Positions 1 through 9,475 are shown, counted from the stretch's first letter. The stretch is DNA of 64,000 bases from JBHIYN01 sp041984235 (GCA_041984235.1 JBHIYN010000004.1:186001-250000), one strand, 5' to 3'. Program-made: numbers and translations. Notes: generated by a model from the letters alone, not told the origin.

Positions 1-531
1 ATCCGCGGTGCCACGCCGCGCTATTTCGACGAGGTCGAAGTCGGTGAAAAGCTGCCGACCATGGCCAAGGGGCCGATGACGGTAACCGGCTTCATCTGCT
101 ATGCGCAGGGCTGGGGCGGCCTCTATATTCGCGCCAACAAGCTCGCCTGGCAGATGCAGTCGCGTCATCCCGCGACCGGCATTCCCAATCGTCACGGCAT
201 CCCCGACTGCCCGGAGCGCGTGCACTGGGAGGAGGAGTTCGCGCACAAGGTCGGCGCGCCGGGCGCCTATGACTACGGACCGGAGCGTTGCTCATGGCTG
301 TCGCACCTGGTCACCAACTGGATCGGGGACGCCGGCCAGCTGGTACACCTGTACAGCGAGATCCGGCGCCATAACCCGGCCGGCGACCTGCTCACCATCG
401 ACGGCCAGGTCAGCGCCAAGCGCGAGGAGGGCGGCCGCCACCTGGTCGATTTCGAGCTCGAGGCGTACAACCAGGACGGCGAGCTGTCCTGTCGCGGCAC
501 GGCCACGGCGGCATTGCCGGCGCGCCGCTGA
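1..531 (+). CDS. MaoC-like (R)-hydratase family protein, 5' end missing
   Basis: The frame is open from the first base of the window, so the true start lies upstream. The visible 176 codons begin with PRYFDEVEVGEKLP, the usual opening of the hot-dog fold of MaoC-like enoyl-CoA hydratases. They continue through GPERCSWLSHLVTNWIGDAG and end with a RGTATAALP strand typical of the family's last beta strand. Family members hydrate enoyl-CoA thioesters in fatty-acid or aromatic-acid breakdown, but substrates vary widely. The gene is convergent with the symporter gene, 18 bases away. Family assignment is fairly secure; the substrate is unknown. Confidence 0.75.
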   Translation: MRGATPRYFDEVEVGEKLPTMAKGPMTVTGFICYAQGWGGLYIRANKLAWQMQSRHPATGIPNRHGIPDCPERVHWEEEFAHKVGAPGAYDYGPERCSWLSHLVTNWIGDAGQLVHLYSEIRRHNPAGDLLTIDGQVSAKREEGGRHLVDFELEAYNQDGELSCRGTATAALPARR

Positions 532-549
532 GCGCCGCCGACACGCCGT

Positions 550-1962
550 TCAGCGACGCAGCGCGGCCAGGCGGGCCAGGTTGTCCGCGTGACGTGCGCG
601 ATCGATGCGGTAGAAACACAGCACGCCGATGGCGACGGCGTAGAACAGCCACAGCACCGGTACGAAACCGAGGGCCAGGGCGTCCAGTGCCGCGGCCGGC
701 ACTTCGCCGGCCGCGGCCGCCGCGGGGAACTCCGCCCACTTCAGAATTTGCCCGGCGACCAGTACGCCGAGCCCGTTGACCGCTTTCTGCGAGAAGCTGC
801 TGGCGGCGAAGAAGGTGCCCTCGGAACGACGCCCGGTGTCCAGCTCGCTGTCCTCGACCACGTCCGCCATCATCGCCGCGGCGAGGATGGCGGCGCCGAT
901 CATGATTGCCACGTCGACCGTGTAGAACGCCATCAGCGTGTAGTAGAGCGCGCTGGTGCCGTTGGCCGGGAACAGGTCGAGCAGGCGCAGCACGATGGGC
1001 AGAGGCGTGAGTACCAGCGCGAGCACGCTGAGCGCGATGGTCGCGTGCTTCTTGCCGTAACGCGCAGACAGGCGCGGCGCCAGCAGCAGCGCGGCCAGCG
1101 CGGAGAGGAAATAGGGGATCTGCAGCAAGCCGATCTGCTGCGTGGTCAGGGCCCAGAAATGCCGCGCGAAGTAGATACTGAGGCTGGTGTTGACCCCGGC
1201 CGCCATGGCCGTGAACAGGGCCGACACGAACAGCGCCAGGAAGGCGCGGTTGGAGAGCGTCTCGCGCAGCTCGCGCACGATGCGGCCCGGCCGCGGCGCG
1301 CGCCGTGGCGGGGGCGCACGCAGGCGCGGGATGTGGCGGTGGGTGCCGAGCGCGGAGACGTAGATCGACACCACGATCACGATTGCAGCGGTCAGGCCGT
1401 AGCTGCGCCAGCCCTCGGTATAGGCGAGCCCGCCTTTCGCTTCCGGCAGGAACACCAGGTAGACCAGCACCGCCATCACCAGGCCGCCCCACCAGCCGAA
1501 GAAGAAGCGCAGGCTCATGAAGCGGGTGCGCTGGTCGTAATCCGCGGTGAGCTCGGCGACCAGCGCGGTCGACGGGATCTCGTAGAAGGTGAGCACGGTA
1601 CGGATCAGGATGGCCAGGCTCACGAACCAGACGAACAGCGCTTCCTGGCTCCATGCCGGCGGCGCCCACAGGAAGTAGTAGGCGAGCGCCGCGGGCACGC
1701 CGGCCGCGTACATCAGCGGGTGGCGGCGCCCCCAGCGCGAGCGCAGGTTGTCGGAGTAATAGCCGACCAGGGGATCGGAGATGGCGTCGACCAGCAGGGC
1801 GAGGAAGATGCCGAACGACACCCATTGTGCCGGCAGGCCCACCACCTGGCTGTAGAAGAACAGCAGCAGGTAGTTGAAGCCGTTCTGCTTGGCGCCGTAG
1901 GCGACCGCACCGAAGCCGTAGTAGAGGCGGGTGCTGAGAGCGGTCGGGGAGGTCTCGGTCAT
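550..1962 (-). CDS. MFS transporter, GPH (sugar:cation symporter) type
   Basis: This 470-residue protein has about 12 hydrophobic segments. The loop after the second segment reads DAISDPLVGYYSDNLRSRWG followed by RRHPLM, the signature of the glycoside-pentoside-hexuronide:cation symporter (MFS_2) family. Family members carry sugars, glycosides or other small solutes with Na+ or H+ across the inner membrane. The gene stands alone, with a short intergenic stretch separating it from the RRM gene. Nothing nearby identifies the substrate. Many environmental proteobacteria use relatives of this family for non-sugar substrates, so calling it a sugar carrier would be premature. Confidence 0.85.
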   Translation of the reverse strand: MTETSPTALSTRLYYGFGAVAYGAKQNGFNYLLLFFYSQVVGLPAQWVSFGIFLALLVDAISDPLVGYYSDNLRSRWGRRHPLMYAAGVPAALAYYFLWAPPAWSQEALFVWFVSLAILIRTVLTFYEIPSTALVAELTADYDQRTRFMSLRFFFGWWGGLVMAVLVYLVFLPEAKGGLAYTEGWRSYGLTAAIVIVVSIYVSALGTHRHIPRLRAPPPRRAPRPGRIVRELRETLSNRAFLALFVSALFTAMAAGVNTSLSIYFARHFWALTTQQIGLLQIPYFLSALAALLLAPRLSARYGKKHATIALSVLALVLTPLPIVLRLLDLFPANGTSALYYTLMAFYTVDVAIMIGAAILAAAMMADVVEDSELDTGRRSEGTFFAASSFSQKAVNGLGVLVAGQILKWAEFPAAAAAGEVPAAALDALALGFVPVLWLFYAVAIGVLCFYRIDRARHADNLARLAALRR

Positions 1963-2038
1963 GGCGCTGCCGGTGTCGCCGCCGCGGGCGGAGCCGCACT
2001 ATAACCGATGAGCCGAATGGCCCGGATGCAGGGGGGAA

Positions 2039-2066
2039 CGGCACCGCGCCATCCGGCGCGGTGCCG
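2039..2066 (-). terminator. Hairpin terminator of the RRM gene
   Basis: A perfect 12-bp stem with the 4-base loop atcc lies directly after the RRM stop codon in its direction of transcription. Its minus-strand 3' flank is GTTCCCCCC rather than a clean T run, so termination is likely but not certain. Confidence 0.55.
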
Positions 2067-2074
2067 AACGGGGT

Positions 2075-2359
2075 CTACCAGCGCGAACCGCCGCGCGAGC
2101 CGCCACCGCGCGATTCACGCGGCTTGGCCTGGTTGACCTTGATGTTGCGTCCACCCATGGACGTCTCGTTGAGTGCCTTGATCGCGGCGTCTGCCGCCGA
2201 GTTCTCGGACATCTCGACGAAGGCAAAGCCCTTCGAGCGGCCGGTGAACTTGTCGGTGATCAGGTCCACGCTGGACACTTCGCCGTAGCTTGAAAAAGTG
2301 CTACGAAGCTCTTCTTCGGTAGCGCTGTACGGCAGGTTGCCGACGTAGAGTTTCATCAT
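2075..2359 (-). CDS. RRM-type RNA-binding protein (cold-shock / glycine-rich type)
   Basis: The product is a 94-residue, single-domain RNA recognition motif protein. RNP2 is visible as LYVGNL near the N terminus and RNP1 as KGFAFVEM around residue 45. The tail is short and Gly/Arg/Ser-rich (SRGGGSRGGSRW). Such proteins bind single-stranded RNA and are often cold-induced in proteobacteria and cyanobacteria. Two adjacent ATGs are possible. The first is 8 bases after GAGG, so it is preferred. The gene lies 97 bases downstream of rhlE on the same strand, which fits a shared role in RNA remodelling at low temperature. The frame extends further upstream, but that part is Arg/Pro-rich shadow sequence. 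Confidence 0.9.
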   Translation of the reverse strand: MMKLYVGNLPYSATEEELRSTFSSYGEVSSVDLITDKFTGRSKGFAFVEMSENSAADAAIKALNETSMGGRNIKVNQAKPRESRGGGSRGGSRW

Positions 2360-2456
2360 TGTTTGATCCTCGGGAATCGCGTTGTTCGTGATGCATCGAC
2401 GCGCGCCAACGCCAACGGCGTGCCGATGATTAGCCAGTGCTGGCGAATACGGGTTT

Positions 2457-3728
<1,272 letters not shown>

Positions 3729-3981
3729 GTAGTCTCCAGGGCACCGCCCACCCGCGGGCGCGGGACCGGTCCGGGCAGAGCCGTTCGGGTTAAGCTTTCG
3801 GGGAGAGTCTTTCGGGGAGGGAGACGACCGCGAGGCGCGCAGCGCTGACCGGGAAGGGTGCTGCGCGCGGCGAGTATAGTCGCTTGACAAGGACAAAGAT
3901 AGCGCCTGCTTGCGGCTCGCGGCGCGTGCGCGCCAGAATGGCCGCGGCGCGCTTCCGTCCACCGCCGAGGTCATAACTGTC

Positions 3982-4602
3982 ATGCAACGTCGTTCGTTCA
4001 ACCTTGCCCTGGGTGCGGTTGCCGCCGCCCCTTTCATTACCGCGCGCGCCGCCGCCGCCCCGCACTGGTCGCTGACTGCCGACGTGGCCGAGTCATGCAG
4101 CTGCGAGATCCCCTGCCCGTGCAACTTCGGTCGGCCCACCGACCTCAAGTGCGAGGGCTCGCGCCTGATCCAGATCACCGAGGGCAGCATCGACGGCGCG
4201 TCGCTCGCCGGCATCGGTTTCGTCGCCACTTTCGACATGGGCAACTGGGCGCGCATCTACGTCGACGAGAAGCTGGGCGAACGACAACGGGCCGCGTTCG
4301 AGGCGGTCTTCCCGCTGGCGTTCGCGGGTTTCCACAAGCTCATGCAGACGCGGCAGTACGTGCCGCTGACGGTCAGCCGCAGTGCGGACACGGTGCGTTT
4401 CGAGGTGCCCGAATCGACCGTCGAGATTCGCATGATGCGCGGCCTGCACGACGCGCCGATTCGCATCAACGGTCTGCCGTCACCGGTGTTCCACGATTAC
4501 ACCCAGTACGAGTCCGTGGTGCACGAGCACCACAGCGAGCAGGCCGATTTCTCGCACCGCGAAACCAACGGCTTCACGTCGCGCATGATCGTCGCCGTCT
4601 AG
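3982..4602 (+). CDS. DUF1326 family protein with Tat-like signal
   Basis: This 206-residue protein begins MQRRSFNLALGAVAAAPFIT, which resembles a twin-arginine signal and is followed by an Ala-rich cleavage region. The mature part opens with a Cys cluster, ESCSCEIPCPCNF, the hallmark of DUF1326. The start was chosen at the ATG that gives the signal; a longer in-frame start at 3910 adds only Arg-rich sequence. The biochemical role of DUF1326 is not established. The clustered cysteines suggest metal or disulfide chemistry, which is an inference. Only 13 bases separate this gene from the P450 gene, so the two are probably co-transcribed. Confidence 0.82.
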   Translation: MQRRSFNLALGAVAAAPFITARAAAAPHWSLTADVAESCSCEIPCPCNFGRPTDLKCEGSRLIQITEGSIDGASLAGIGFVATFDMGNWARIYVDEKLGERQRAAFEAVFPLAFAGFHKLMQTRQYVPLTVSRSADTVRFEVPESTVEIRMMRGLHDAPIRINGLPSPVFHDYTQYESVVHEHHSEQADFSHRETNGFTSRMIVAV

Positions 4603-4615
4603 CTGGCGGTGCGCG

Positions 4616-5899
4616 ATGTCCATCTCCACGTTGCCGACAGCGCTGATTGCCCCGCTGTTCAACCCGGCCACCTTTGCCGAGCGCGGCCGGGTCGATGAGC
4701 TGCTACGCAATGTGCGCGAGCACTACCCGCTCGCGCGCGCCGAAGTGCCGGGCTATGACCCGCACTGGATCGTCAGCCGCAATGCCGACATCCGCGAGGT
4801 CAGCCGACAGAACGACGTCTTCCACAATGCCGATCGCTCGGCCACCGTCATCCCGCAGGCCGGCGAGGCCCTGGTGCGCGAGTTCACCGGCGGCGACTAC
4901 AACCTGTTCCGCTCGCTGGTGCAGCTCGATGGCGAGGAGCACCGGCAGTACCGTCACGTGCTGTTCGAGGCGCTGACCTCGAACAGTGTCGCCTTGCTGG
5001 AGACGGGGATTCGCAAGACCGCGCAATCAGCGCTCGACGATCTGCGCGCCGCCGGCGGCGAGATCGACTGGTCCAAGGCGATTTCCTCGCCGTACCCGCT
5101 GCACGTGGTGATGGACGTCATCGGTGTGCCGCGCGCCGATCACCTGCGCATGCTGGAGCTGACCCAGTGGCTGTTCAGCTGGGCCGACCCCGATCTCAGG
5201 CGCCCGGGTACCGATCCGAGCCGTCCGGACGAGCAGCCGCGCACCTGGAAGCTGGTCTTCGACGAGTTCGACAGCTACTTCAGCGCGCTGATCGAGCAGC
5301 GTCGCCGCGCGCCGCGCAACGATCTGGCGAGCATCATCGCCAATGCCGAGATCGATGGTCATCCGATGCAGCACACGCGTGCGATCTCCTACTTCGCCAT
5401 TCTCGCCACCGCCGGCCACGACTCCACCGCGCACACCACGGCCACCGCGATGTGGGAGCTGGCCGAGAATCCCGCGCTGTTCGCCGCGCTCAAGGCGGAC
5501 GCGTCGTTGATCCCGAATTTCGTCGAGGAGGCGATCCGCTGGACGACGCCGGTCAAGCATTTCGTTCGTCACGCCACGGTCGACTGCGAACTCGCCGGTC
5601 AGCGCATCAGTCGCGGCGATCGCCTGTACCTGTCCTATCCTTCGGGCAACCGCGACGCCGACACCTTCGACGAGCCCTTCACCTTCCGTCTCGACCGCCG
5701 GCCCAATCGCCACGTCGGCTTTGGCTACGGCGGCCATGTCTGTCTTGGCCAGCACCTCGCGCGGCTGGAAATGCGCGCGCTGTGGGAGACGCTGTTGCCC
5801 CGCCTGCAGTCGGTGGAGATGGCCGGCGCGGGGCAGCTCATCGCCTCGGAGTTCGTGTCCGGGCCCAAGTCGGTGCCGATTCGTTACACGCTGAGCTGA
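4616..5899 (+). CDS. Cytochrome P450 (bacterial class I type)
   Basis: A 427-residue soluble P450 without a membrane anchor. The I-helix oxygen-binding motif is AGHDSTA (about residue 266), the ExxR motif is EEAIR (about 303), and the haem loop is FGYGGHVCLGQHLAR with the thiolate Cys near 375. These enzymes hydroxylate small hydrophobic substrates such as terpenoids, steroids or alkanes, and need a ferredoxin and a reductase. Neither partner gene is beside it. The only close neighbour is the DUF1326 gene 13 bases upstream. After the stop there is a weak CCGCC/GGCGG hairpin without a T run. The substrate cannot be read from the sequence. Confidence 0.93.
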   Translation: MSISTLPTALIAPLFNPATFAERGRVDELLRNVREHYPLARAEVPGYDPHWIVSRNADIREVSRQNDVFHNADRSATVIPQAGEALVREFTGGDYNLFRSLVQLDGEEHRQYRHVLFEALTSNSVALLETGIRKTAQSALDDLRAAGGEIDWSKAISSPYPLHVVMDVIGVPRADHLRMLELTQWLFSWADPDLRRPGTDPSRPDEQPRTWKLVFDEFDSYFSALIEQRRRAPRNDLASIIANAEIDGHPMQHTRAISYFAILATAGHDSTAHTTATAMWELAENPALFAALKADASLIPNFVEEAIRWTTPVKHFVRHATVDCELAGQRISRGDRLYLSYPSGNRDADTFDEPFTFRLDRRPNRHVGFGYGGHVCLGQHLARLEMRALWETLLPRLQSVEMAGAGQLIASEFVSGPKSVPIRYTLS

Positions 5900-6210
5900 G
5901 CCCCGCCGTCGAGGCGGCTTGAGCATCGATTGGCAAGCCCTTGAATCGCGCTTGCCGGTGCGCGCCGTGCGTCCGCAACGCGAGCACGAATAGCGCGCCG
6001 ATTGATGGGCTTAGCCCGGCTTTCACACCTTTGTGCGCACGAACGCGAGCTAAGCGTTTGAGTCAGAAAGACAGTGCGCGAATGCCAACAATTCCCTGGA
6101 TCTGCCTTCGTCGCGGGGCTAGCTTGGAGCCACGCGGGCGCAGGCTTGGCGCCCGTGGAGCATGCCTCGAACAGTCCCAGAACAACAGCTCACCCACGGA
6201 GGTACGCGTA
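5900..6210. other. Intergenic region and leader of the bactofilin gene
   Basis: No convincing gene is visible in these 311 bases. The frame upstream of the bactofilin ATG is open from 5941 but reads as low-complexity shadow. A strong hairpin at 6130-6158 (CCAC and GGGCGC pairing with GCGCCC and GTGG, with a two-base bulge) lies about 50 bases upstream of the start. It could shape the mRNA leader. No clear -35/-10 pair was found. Confidence 0.4.
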
Positions 6211-6747
6211 ATGCTATTCAAGAGAAGGGAATACGTAGAGGACGACATCATTAGGGAGGCCCGCATCATGGATCCATCCGAGGACATCACCGAAGTTCGC
6301 GACAAGACGATCGACGCCGTGGCTGAACCCGAGATCGTGGCCACGACGGCCGTCATTGGCCCCACGATCGTGATCAAGGGCGAAGTGACCGGTGACGAGG
6401 ATCTGCTGGTCGAGGGTCGCGTGGAAGGTAACGTCGCGCTGCCCAAGAGTCGTCTCACCGTCGGTAACAGCGGTGACATCACGGCTGACGTCAAGGCCAA
6501 GACACTCAACATCCAGGGCAGCCTGAACGGCGATGTGTCCGCGGTGGAAACGGTGGTGCTGAAATCCGGTGGGCGCATGCAGGGCAACATCAAGGCGCCG
6601 CGCATCACGCTGGAGGATGGCTGCAAGTTCAACGGCACCATCAACATGGACATGGAGCCGAGCGCGGTGGTGACGGATTTCACCGCGTCCGCCAAGGGCG
6701 ACGCGGCGCCGTCGGTCAAGAAGCCGTCGGAGCAGCAGGCCGGCTGA
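6211..6747 (+). CDS. Bactofilin (polymer-forming cytoskeletal protein)
   Basis: A 178-residue bactofilin. A charged N-terminal stretch of about 50 residues is followed by a beta-helical core with the regular spacing of short strands seen in IVIKGEVTGDEDLLVEGRVE, then LNIQGSLNGDVSA and MQGNIKAPRI. The tail is flexible and Ala/Lys/Pro-rich. Bactofilins polymerise without nucleotide into filaments at the membrane and act in cell shape, polarity or peptidoglycan positioning. The ATG follows GGAGGT by seven bases, and the cytoskeletal domain begins well inside, so this start is firm. There is no adjacent M23 peptidase gene, the common partner. A 19-bp hairpin terminator follows the stop. Confidence 0.9.
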   Translation: MLFKRREYVEDDIIREARIMDPSEDITEVRDKTIDAVAEPEIVATTAVIGPTIVIKGEVTGDEDLLVEGRVEGNVALPKSRLTVGNSGDITADVKAKTLNIQGSLNGDVSAVETVVLKSGGRMQGNIKAPRITLEDGCKFNGTINMDMEPSAVVTDFTASAKGDAAPSVKKPSEQQAG

Positions 6748-6754
6748 GTCCGGG

Positions 6755-6795
6755 CGCGGGTGCGGACCTGCCGCTACGGCAGGTCCGCACCCGCG
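6755..6795. terminator. Bidirectional hairpin between convergent genes
   Basis: A perfect 19-bp inverted repeat with the 3-base loop cta fills the gap between the bactofilin stop and the DUF3127 stop. It is the kind of long GC-rich stem that can serve both convergent transcripts. It has no long T run on either strand. Confidence 0.7.
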
Positions 6796-6801
6796 TGCCG
6801 A

Positions 6802-7155
6802 TCAGAACGGCACGTCGTCGTCGAAAGGTGGCGGCTCCTCGTCGGTCGGCGGCGGTCCGCCGGCGCTGCCGCCCTCGGCCTCGACGCTCCACACGTCGAG
6901 CGAGTTGAAGTACTTGACGTCACCCTGCGGGCTGGTCCACTCGCGTCCGCGCAGGGAAAACTCCACGCGCACGCTGTCGCCGACCGAGAACGATTCGATC
7001 GCCTCACAGCGATCGCCGGTCAGCTGCAGCAGCACGAACTGCGGATAGCTCGGGTTGTCAGCGGTTTCGAGCACGAACTCCCGCTTCTGGAAGCGCTCGG
7101 TGACCTGCTTGGTGTCGAAGATGGCGTGAATACGCCCGTTTACGTGATAGCCCAT
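6802..7155 (-). CDS. DUF3127-like protein with an SSB-type acidic C-terminal tip
   Basis: A 117-residue protein. The N-terminal 85 residues (GYHVNGRIHAIFDTKQVTER and on) are beta-rich and match DUF3127 as I remember it. A Gly/Pro/Glu-rich linker then leads to the final residues FDDDVPF. That ending is nearly identical to the FDDDIPF tip with which SSB recruits DNA-repair and replication proteins. The OB-fold-like look of the domain plus this tip suggests a small single-stranded nucleic-acid binding protein that docks onto SSB partners; this is inferred, not known. The start at MGYHV is the first ATG compatible with the domain. It is divergent from the amidoligase operon. Confidence 0.75.
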   Translation of the reverse strand: MGYHVNGRIHAIFDTKQVTERFQKREFVLETADNPSYPQFVLLQLTGDRCEAIESFSVGDSVRVEFSLRGREWTSPQGDVKYFNSLDVWSVEAEGGSAGGPPPTDEEPPPFDDDVPF

Positions 7156-7312
7156 GGGCGCCAAGCATAGTGAGAAGCGGCGCGGAAGCCAATGCCCCGG
7201 CCGACCCAGGTCCCGGCGGCGCCGGGTCGGGGCAGTGATCGGCTTGTACGGGGTCGTGAGTACAATGCCCGAAACCGCCTGACCGTCCCGCATTCCACAT
7301 TCGCCGCGCAAC

Positions 7313-8233
7313 ATGCTTTTTCCACCGCAACTGACCACTCGTCGTGGCGAGCCGCGCCGGGTCGGCGTCGAGATCGAGTTCGCCGGCATCGAGGCCGGCG
7401 AGGCCACGACCTGCGTCACGGCGATATTCGGTGGCCGTGCGCAGGTCGAGAACCGCTTTTCGGTGCGCATCGAGGGCACGCCCTTCGGCGAGTTCACGGT
7501 CGAGGTCGACCAGCATTTCCTGAGCAATGACAGCTATCGCGAGGCGCTGCAGCGGATCGGCATCGACATCGACGCCCTGGACCTGCGCAAGCCGCTGGAA
7601 GAACTGCTGGCGAGCGTGGCCGAGCTGGTGGTGCCGCTGGAGATCTGCGCGCCACCGGTGCCGATGCTGGAGCTGCCGCTGTTCGAGAAGCTGATCGTGG
7701 CGCTGCGTGAGCGCGGCGCGCGCGGCACCGGCTACTCGCCGCTGTATGCCTTCGGCATGCAGTTCAATCCCGAGGTCGTGTCGCTGGAGCCGGACTACAT
7801 CCTGCGCGTGCTGCAGGCCTTCCTGTTGCTGGAGGAGGATATACGCACGCGCTCGGACATCGATCTCACGCGGCGCGTGGTACCTTTCGTACGCCCGTTC
7901 GAGCGTCGCTTCGTCGATTTCTTCCTGGATCCCGGTTACGCGCCTGTCATGCCGGCCCTGATCGACGATTACCTGCGCCTCAATCCGACCCGCAACCGGC
8001 CACTGGACCTGTTGCCGCTGCTGGCCTGGATCGACGAGGACCGGGTCGCCGCGCGCGCTTCGCAACCGCACCTGGTCAAGCCGCGCCCGACCTTCCACTA
8101 TCGCCTGCCGGACTGCCGTATCGATCGTGGCGACTGGACCCTGGCGCGCGAGTGGGCGGGCTGGGTCGAGATCGAGCGCCTCGCGGACGATCGGGCGGCC
8201 CTGGCGGAGGCCATCGCTGCGCGCAGCCCATGA
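7313..8233 (+). CDS. Amidoligase family protein (GS-like COOH-NH2 ligase)
   Basis: This 306-residue protein carries the opening signature VGVEIEFAGI near residue 17 and the charged pattern EFTVEVDQHFLS further on. Both are typical of the amidoligase_2 family, predicted COOH-NH2 ligases with a glutamine-synthetase-like fold. Family members are predicted to form amide or peptide bonds using ATP; very few are characterised. It opens a three-gene operon with a class I glutamine amidotransferase (4-base overlap) and a YqaA-type membrane protein. That arrangement suggests production or turnover of a gamma-glutamyl-like or peptide amide. No strong Shine-Dalgarno sequence precedes the ATG. The product is unknown. 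Confidence 0.8.
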   Translation: MLFPPQLTTRRGEPRRVGVEIEFAGIEAGEATTCVTAIFGGRAQVENRFSVRIEGTPFGEFTVEVDQHFLSNDSYREALQRIGIDIDALDLRKPLEELLASVAELVVPLEICAPPVPMLELPLFEKLIVALRERGARGTGYSPLYAFGMQFNPEVVSLEPDYILRVLQAFLLLEEDIRTRSDIDLTRRVVPFVRPFERRFVDFFLDPGYAPVMPALIDDYLRLNPTRNRPLDLLPLLAWIDEDRVAARASQPHLVKPRPTFHYRLPDCRIDRGDWTLAREWAGWVEIERLADDRAALAEAIAARSP

Positions 8234-9018
8234 GCGGGGCGGGCGGGCGAACGATGCGGCCCCGTATCGGGGTCACCGGCCCTGACCGTGGCGGGATGGC
8301 CGCGTGGCTGGCGACCCGCTACGCGCTGTGGCGGGCCGGCGCGAAAGCGGTGCGGGTGACGCCCCGCCGCGGCGCCGCACCGCCGGATCTCGACGCCATC
8401 GTCATCGGTGGCGGCGCCGACGTCGGCTGGCAGCACTGGGAGAGCGCGCCGCCGCCGCGCGCCGGGGAGCGGCGCCACTGGCTGGACTGGCTGCTGTTCC
8501 CGCTGTTCGTGGTGCTGCGCTTCGTGTTCGGCAAGCGCCAGCGTGCGGAGGAGAACCGCGCGCGCGACGCCCTCGAGCTGTCCTGCCTGGAAGAGGCGCG
8601 CAGGCGCCGGCTGCCCGTGCTCGGGATCTGCCGCGGCGCGCAGCTGATCAACGTCTTCCTCGATGGCCGCCTGCATCGTGACCTGTCGTCGTTCTACGAG
8701 GAGGACCCGGCGGTGAAGAGCATCCTGCCACGCAAGAACGTGCGTCTCGAACATGGCAGCCGCCTTGCCGAGTGGATGGGCGTGACCGCCTGCCGCGTCA
8801 ATGCCCTGCATCGGCAGGCGGTGGACGAGGCTCACCTGGGCGCCGGGCTGAGCGTGGTTGCGCGCGAGACCACCGGCGTCGTGCAGGCGATCGAGACCGA
8901 GGGGCCGTGGGCGGTGCTGGGGGTGCAGTGGCACCCCGAGTACATGCCGCAGCGGCGCGAGCAGGCGCGCCTGTTCGCGCGCTTCGTGGCGCTGGCGCGG
9001 CGATTGCACCGCGCGTGA
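8230..9018 (+). CDS. Class I glutamine amidotransferase / gamma-glutamyl hydrolase-like protein
   Basis: A 262-residue class I amidotransferase (peptidase C26-like). The nucleophile elbow is GICRGAQ and the His of the triad is in VQWHPEYM. It most resembles gamma-glutamyl-gamma-aminobutyrate hydrolase (PuuD-like) proteins. Its ATG overlaps the amidoligase stop by four bases, so the two are translationally coupled. An unusual hydrophobic stretch, DWLLFPLFVVLRFVFG, sits around residues 83-98 between the first Gly-rich loop and the nucleophile. Such proteins normally lack it, and it could dock the enzyme at the membrane near the next gene's product. A second possible start is 24 bases downstream (MRPRIG). 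Confidence 0.82.
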   Translation: MSGAGGRTMRPRIGVTGPDRGGMAAWLATRYALWRAGAKAVRVTPRRGAAPPDLDAIVIGGGADVGWQHWESAPPPRAGERRHWLDWLLFPLFVVLRFVFGKRQRAEENRARDALELSCLEEARRRRLPVLGICRGAQLINVFLDGRLHRDLSSFYEEDPAVKSILPRKNVRLEHGSRLAEWMGVTACRVNALHRQAVDEAHLGAGLSVVARETTGVVQAIETEGPWAVLGVQWHPEYMPQRREQARLFARFVALARRLHRA

Positions 9019-9043
9019 AGGACAGGCCGGGGACGCGCCGCGC

Positions 9044-9475
9044 ATGATCTCCGGCTACCTGGTGCTGTTCGGCGCCGCCTTCCTGGCGGCGACCATCCTG
9101 CCGTTCTACTCCGAGGTGGTGCTGTTTGCGCTGCTGCGGGACGGCGGCGATCCGGCGTTGCTGATCGTCATCGCCACGCTCGGCAATACGCTGGGCGCGG
9201 TGGTCAACTGGGTCCTCGGCCGTTACCTGCTGCGCTTCCAGGGCCGGCGCTGGTTCTACTTCGACCGCGCCCAGGTCGCCGGAGCGCAGCGCTGGTACCA
9301 GCGCTATGGCTACTGGTCGCTGCTGCTGGCGTGGCTGCCGGTCGGCGGCGACGCGCTGACGTTCATCGCCGGCATCATGAAGGTGCGCCTGGACCTGTTC
9401 CTCGTGCTGGTGGGTTTCGGCAAGGCAGCCCGCTACGTCTCGGTGTTCCTGTTCGCCGACTGGACGATGTCCTGA
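9044..9475 (+). CDS. YqaA/DedA-like (SNARE-associated) small membrane protein
   Basis: A 143-residue protein with several hydrophobic segments. It shows the pattern PFYSEVVLFALL, then GNTLGAVVNWVLGRY, then WLPVGGDALTFIAGIM, the conserved core of YqaA-type members of the SNARE-associated (DedA) superfamily. Larger DedA relatives move lipid carriers or affect membrane potential; the small YqaA type has no assigned role. It is the third gene of the amidoligase run, 25 bases after the amidotransferase stop. It may export or flip the product of the two soluble enzymes, which is inference from context only. Confidence 0.85.
   Translation: MISGYLVLFGAAFLAATILPFYSEVVLFALLRDGGDPALLIVIATLGNTLGAVVNWVLGRYLLRFQGRRWFYFDRAQVAGAQRWYQRYGYWSLLLAWLPVGGDALTFIAGIMKVRLDLFLVLVGFGKAARYVSVFLFADWTMS

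Noticed and set aside
589..2004. Long plus-strand reading frame opposite the GPH symporter, and many similar long antisense frames (for example 10465-13278, 53973-56597, 61326-63053)
   Set aside because: They are mirror products of GC-rich coding sequence, with Gln/Arg/His-rich low-complexity translation and no family features, while the opposite strand encodes clear proteins.
5930..5950. Sigma-54-like TGGCAAG...TTGA sequence after the P450 gene
   Set aside because: The distance between the two halves is one base short and the -12 element lacks GC, so it does not meet the consensus.
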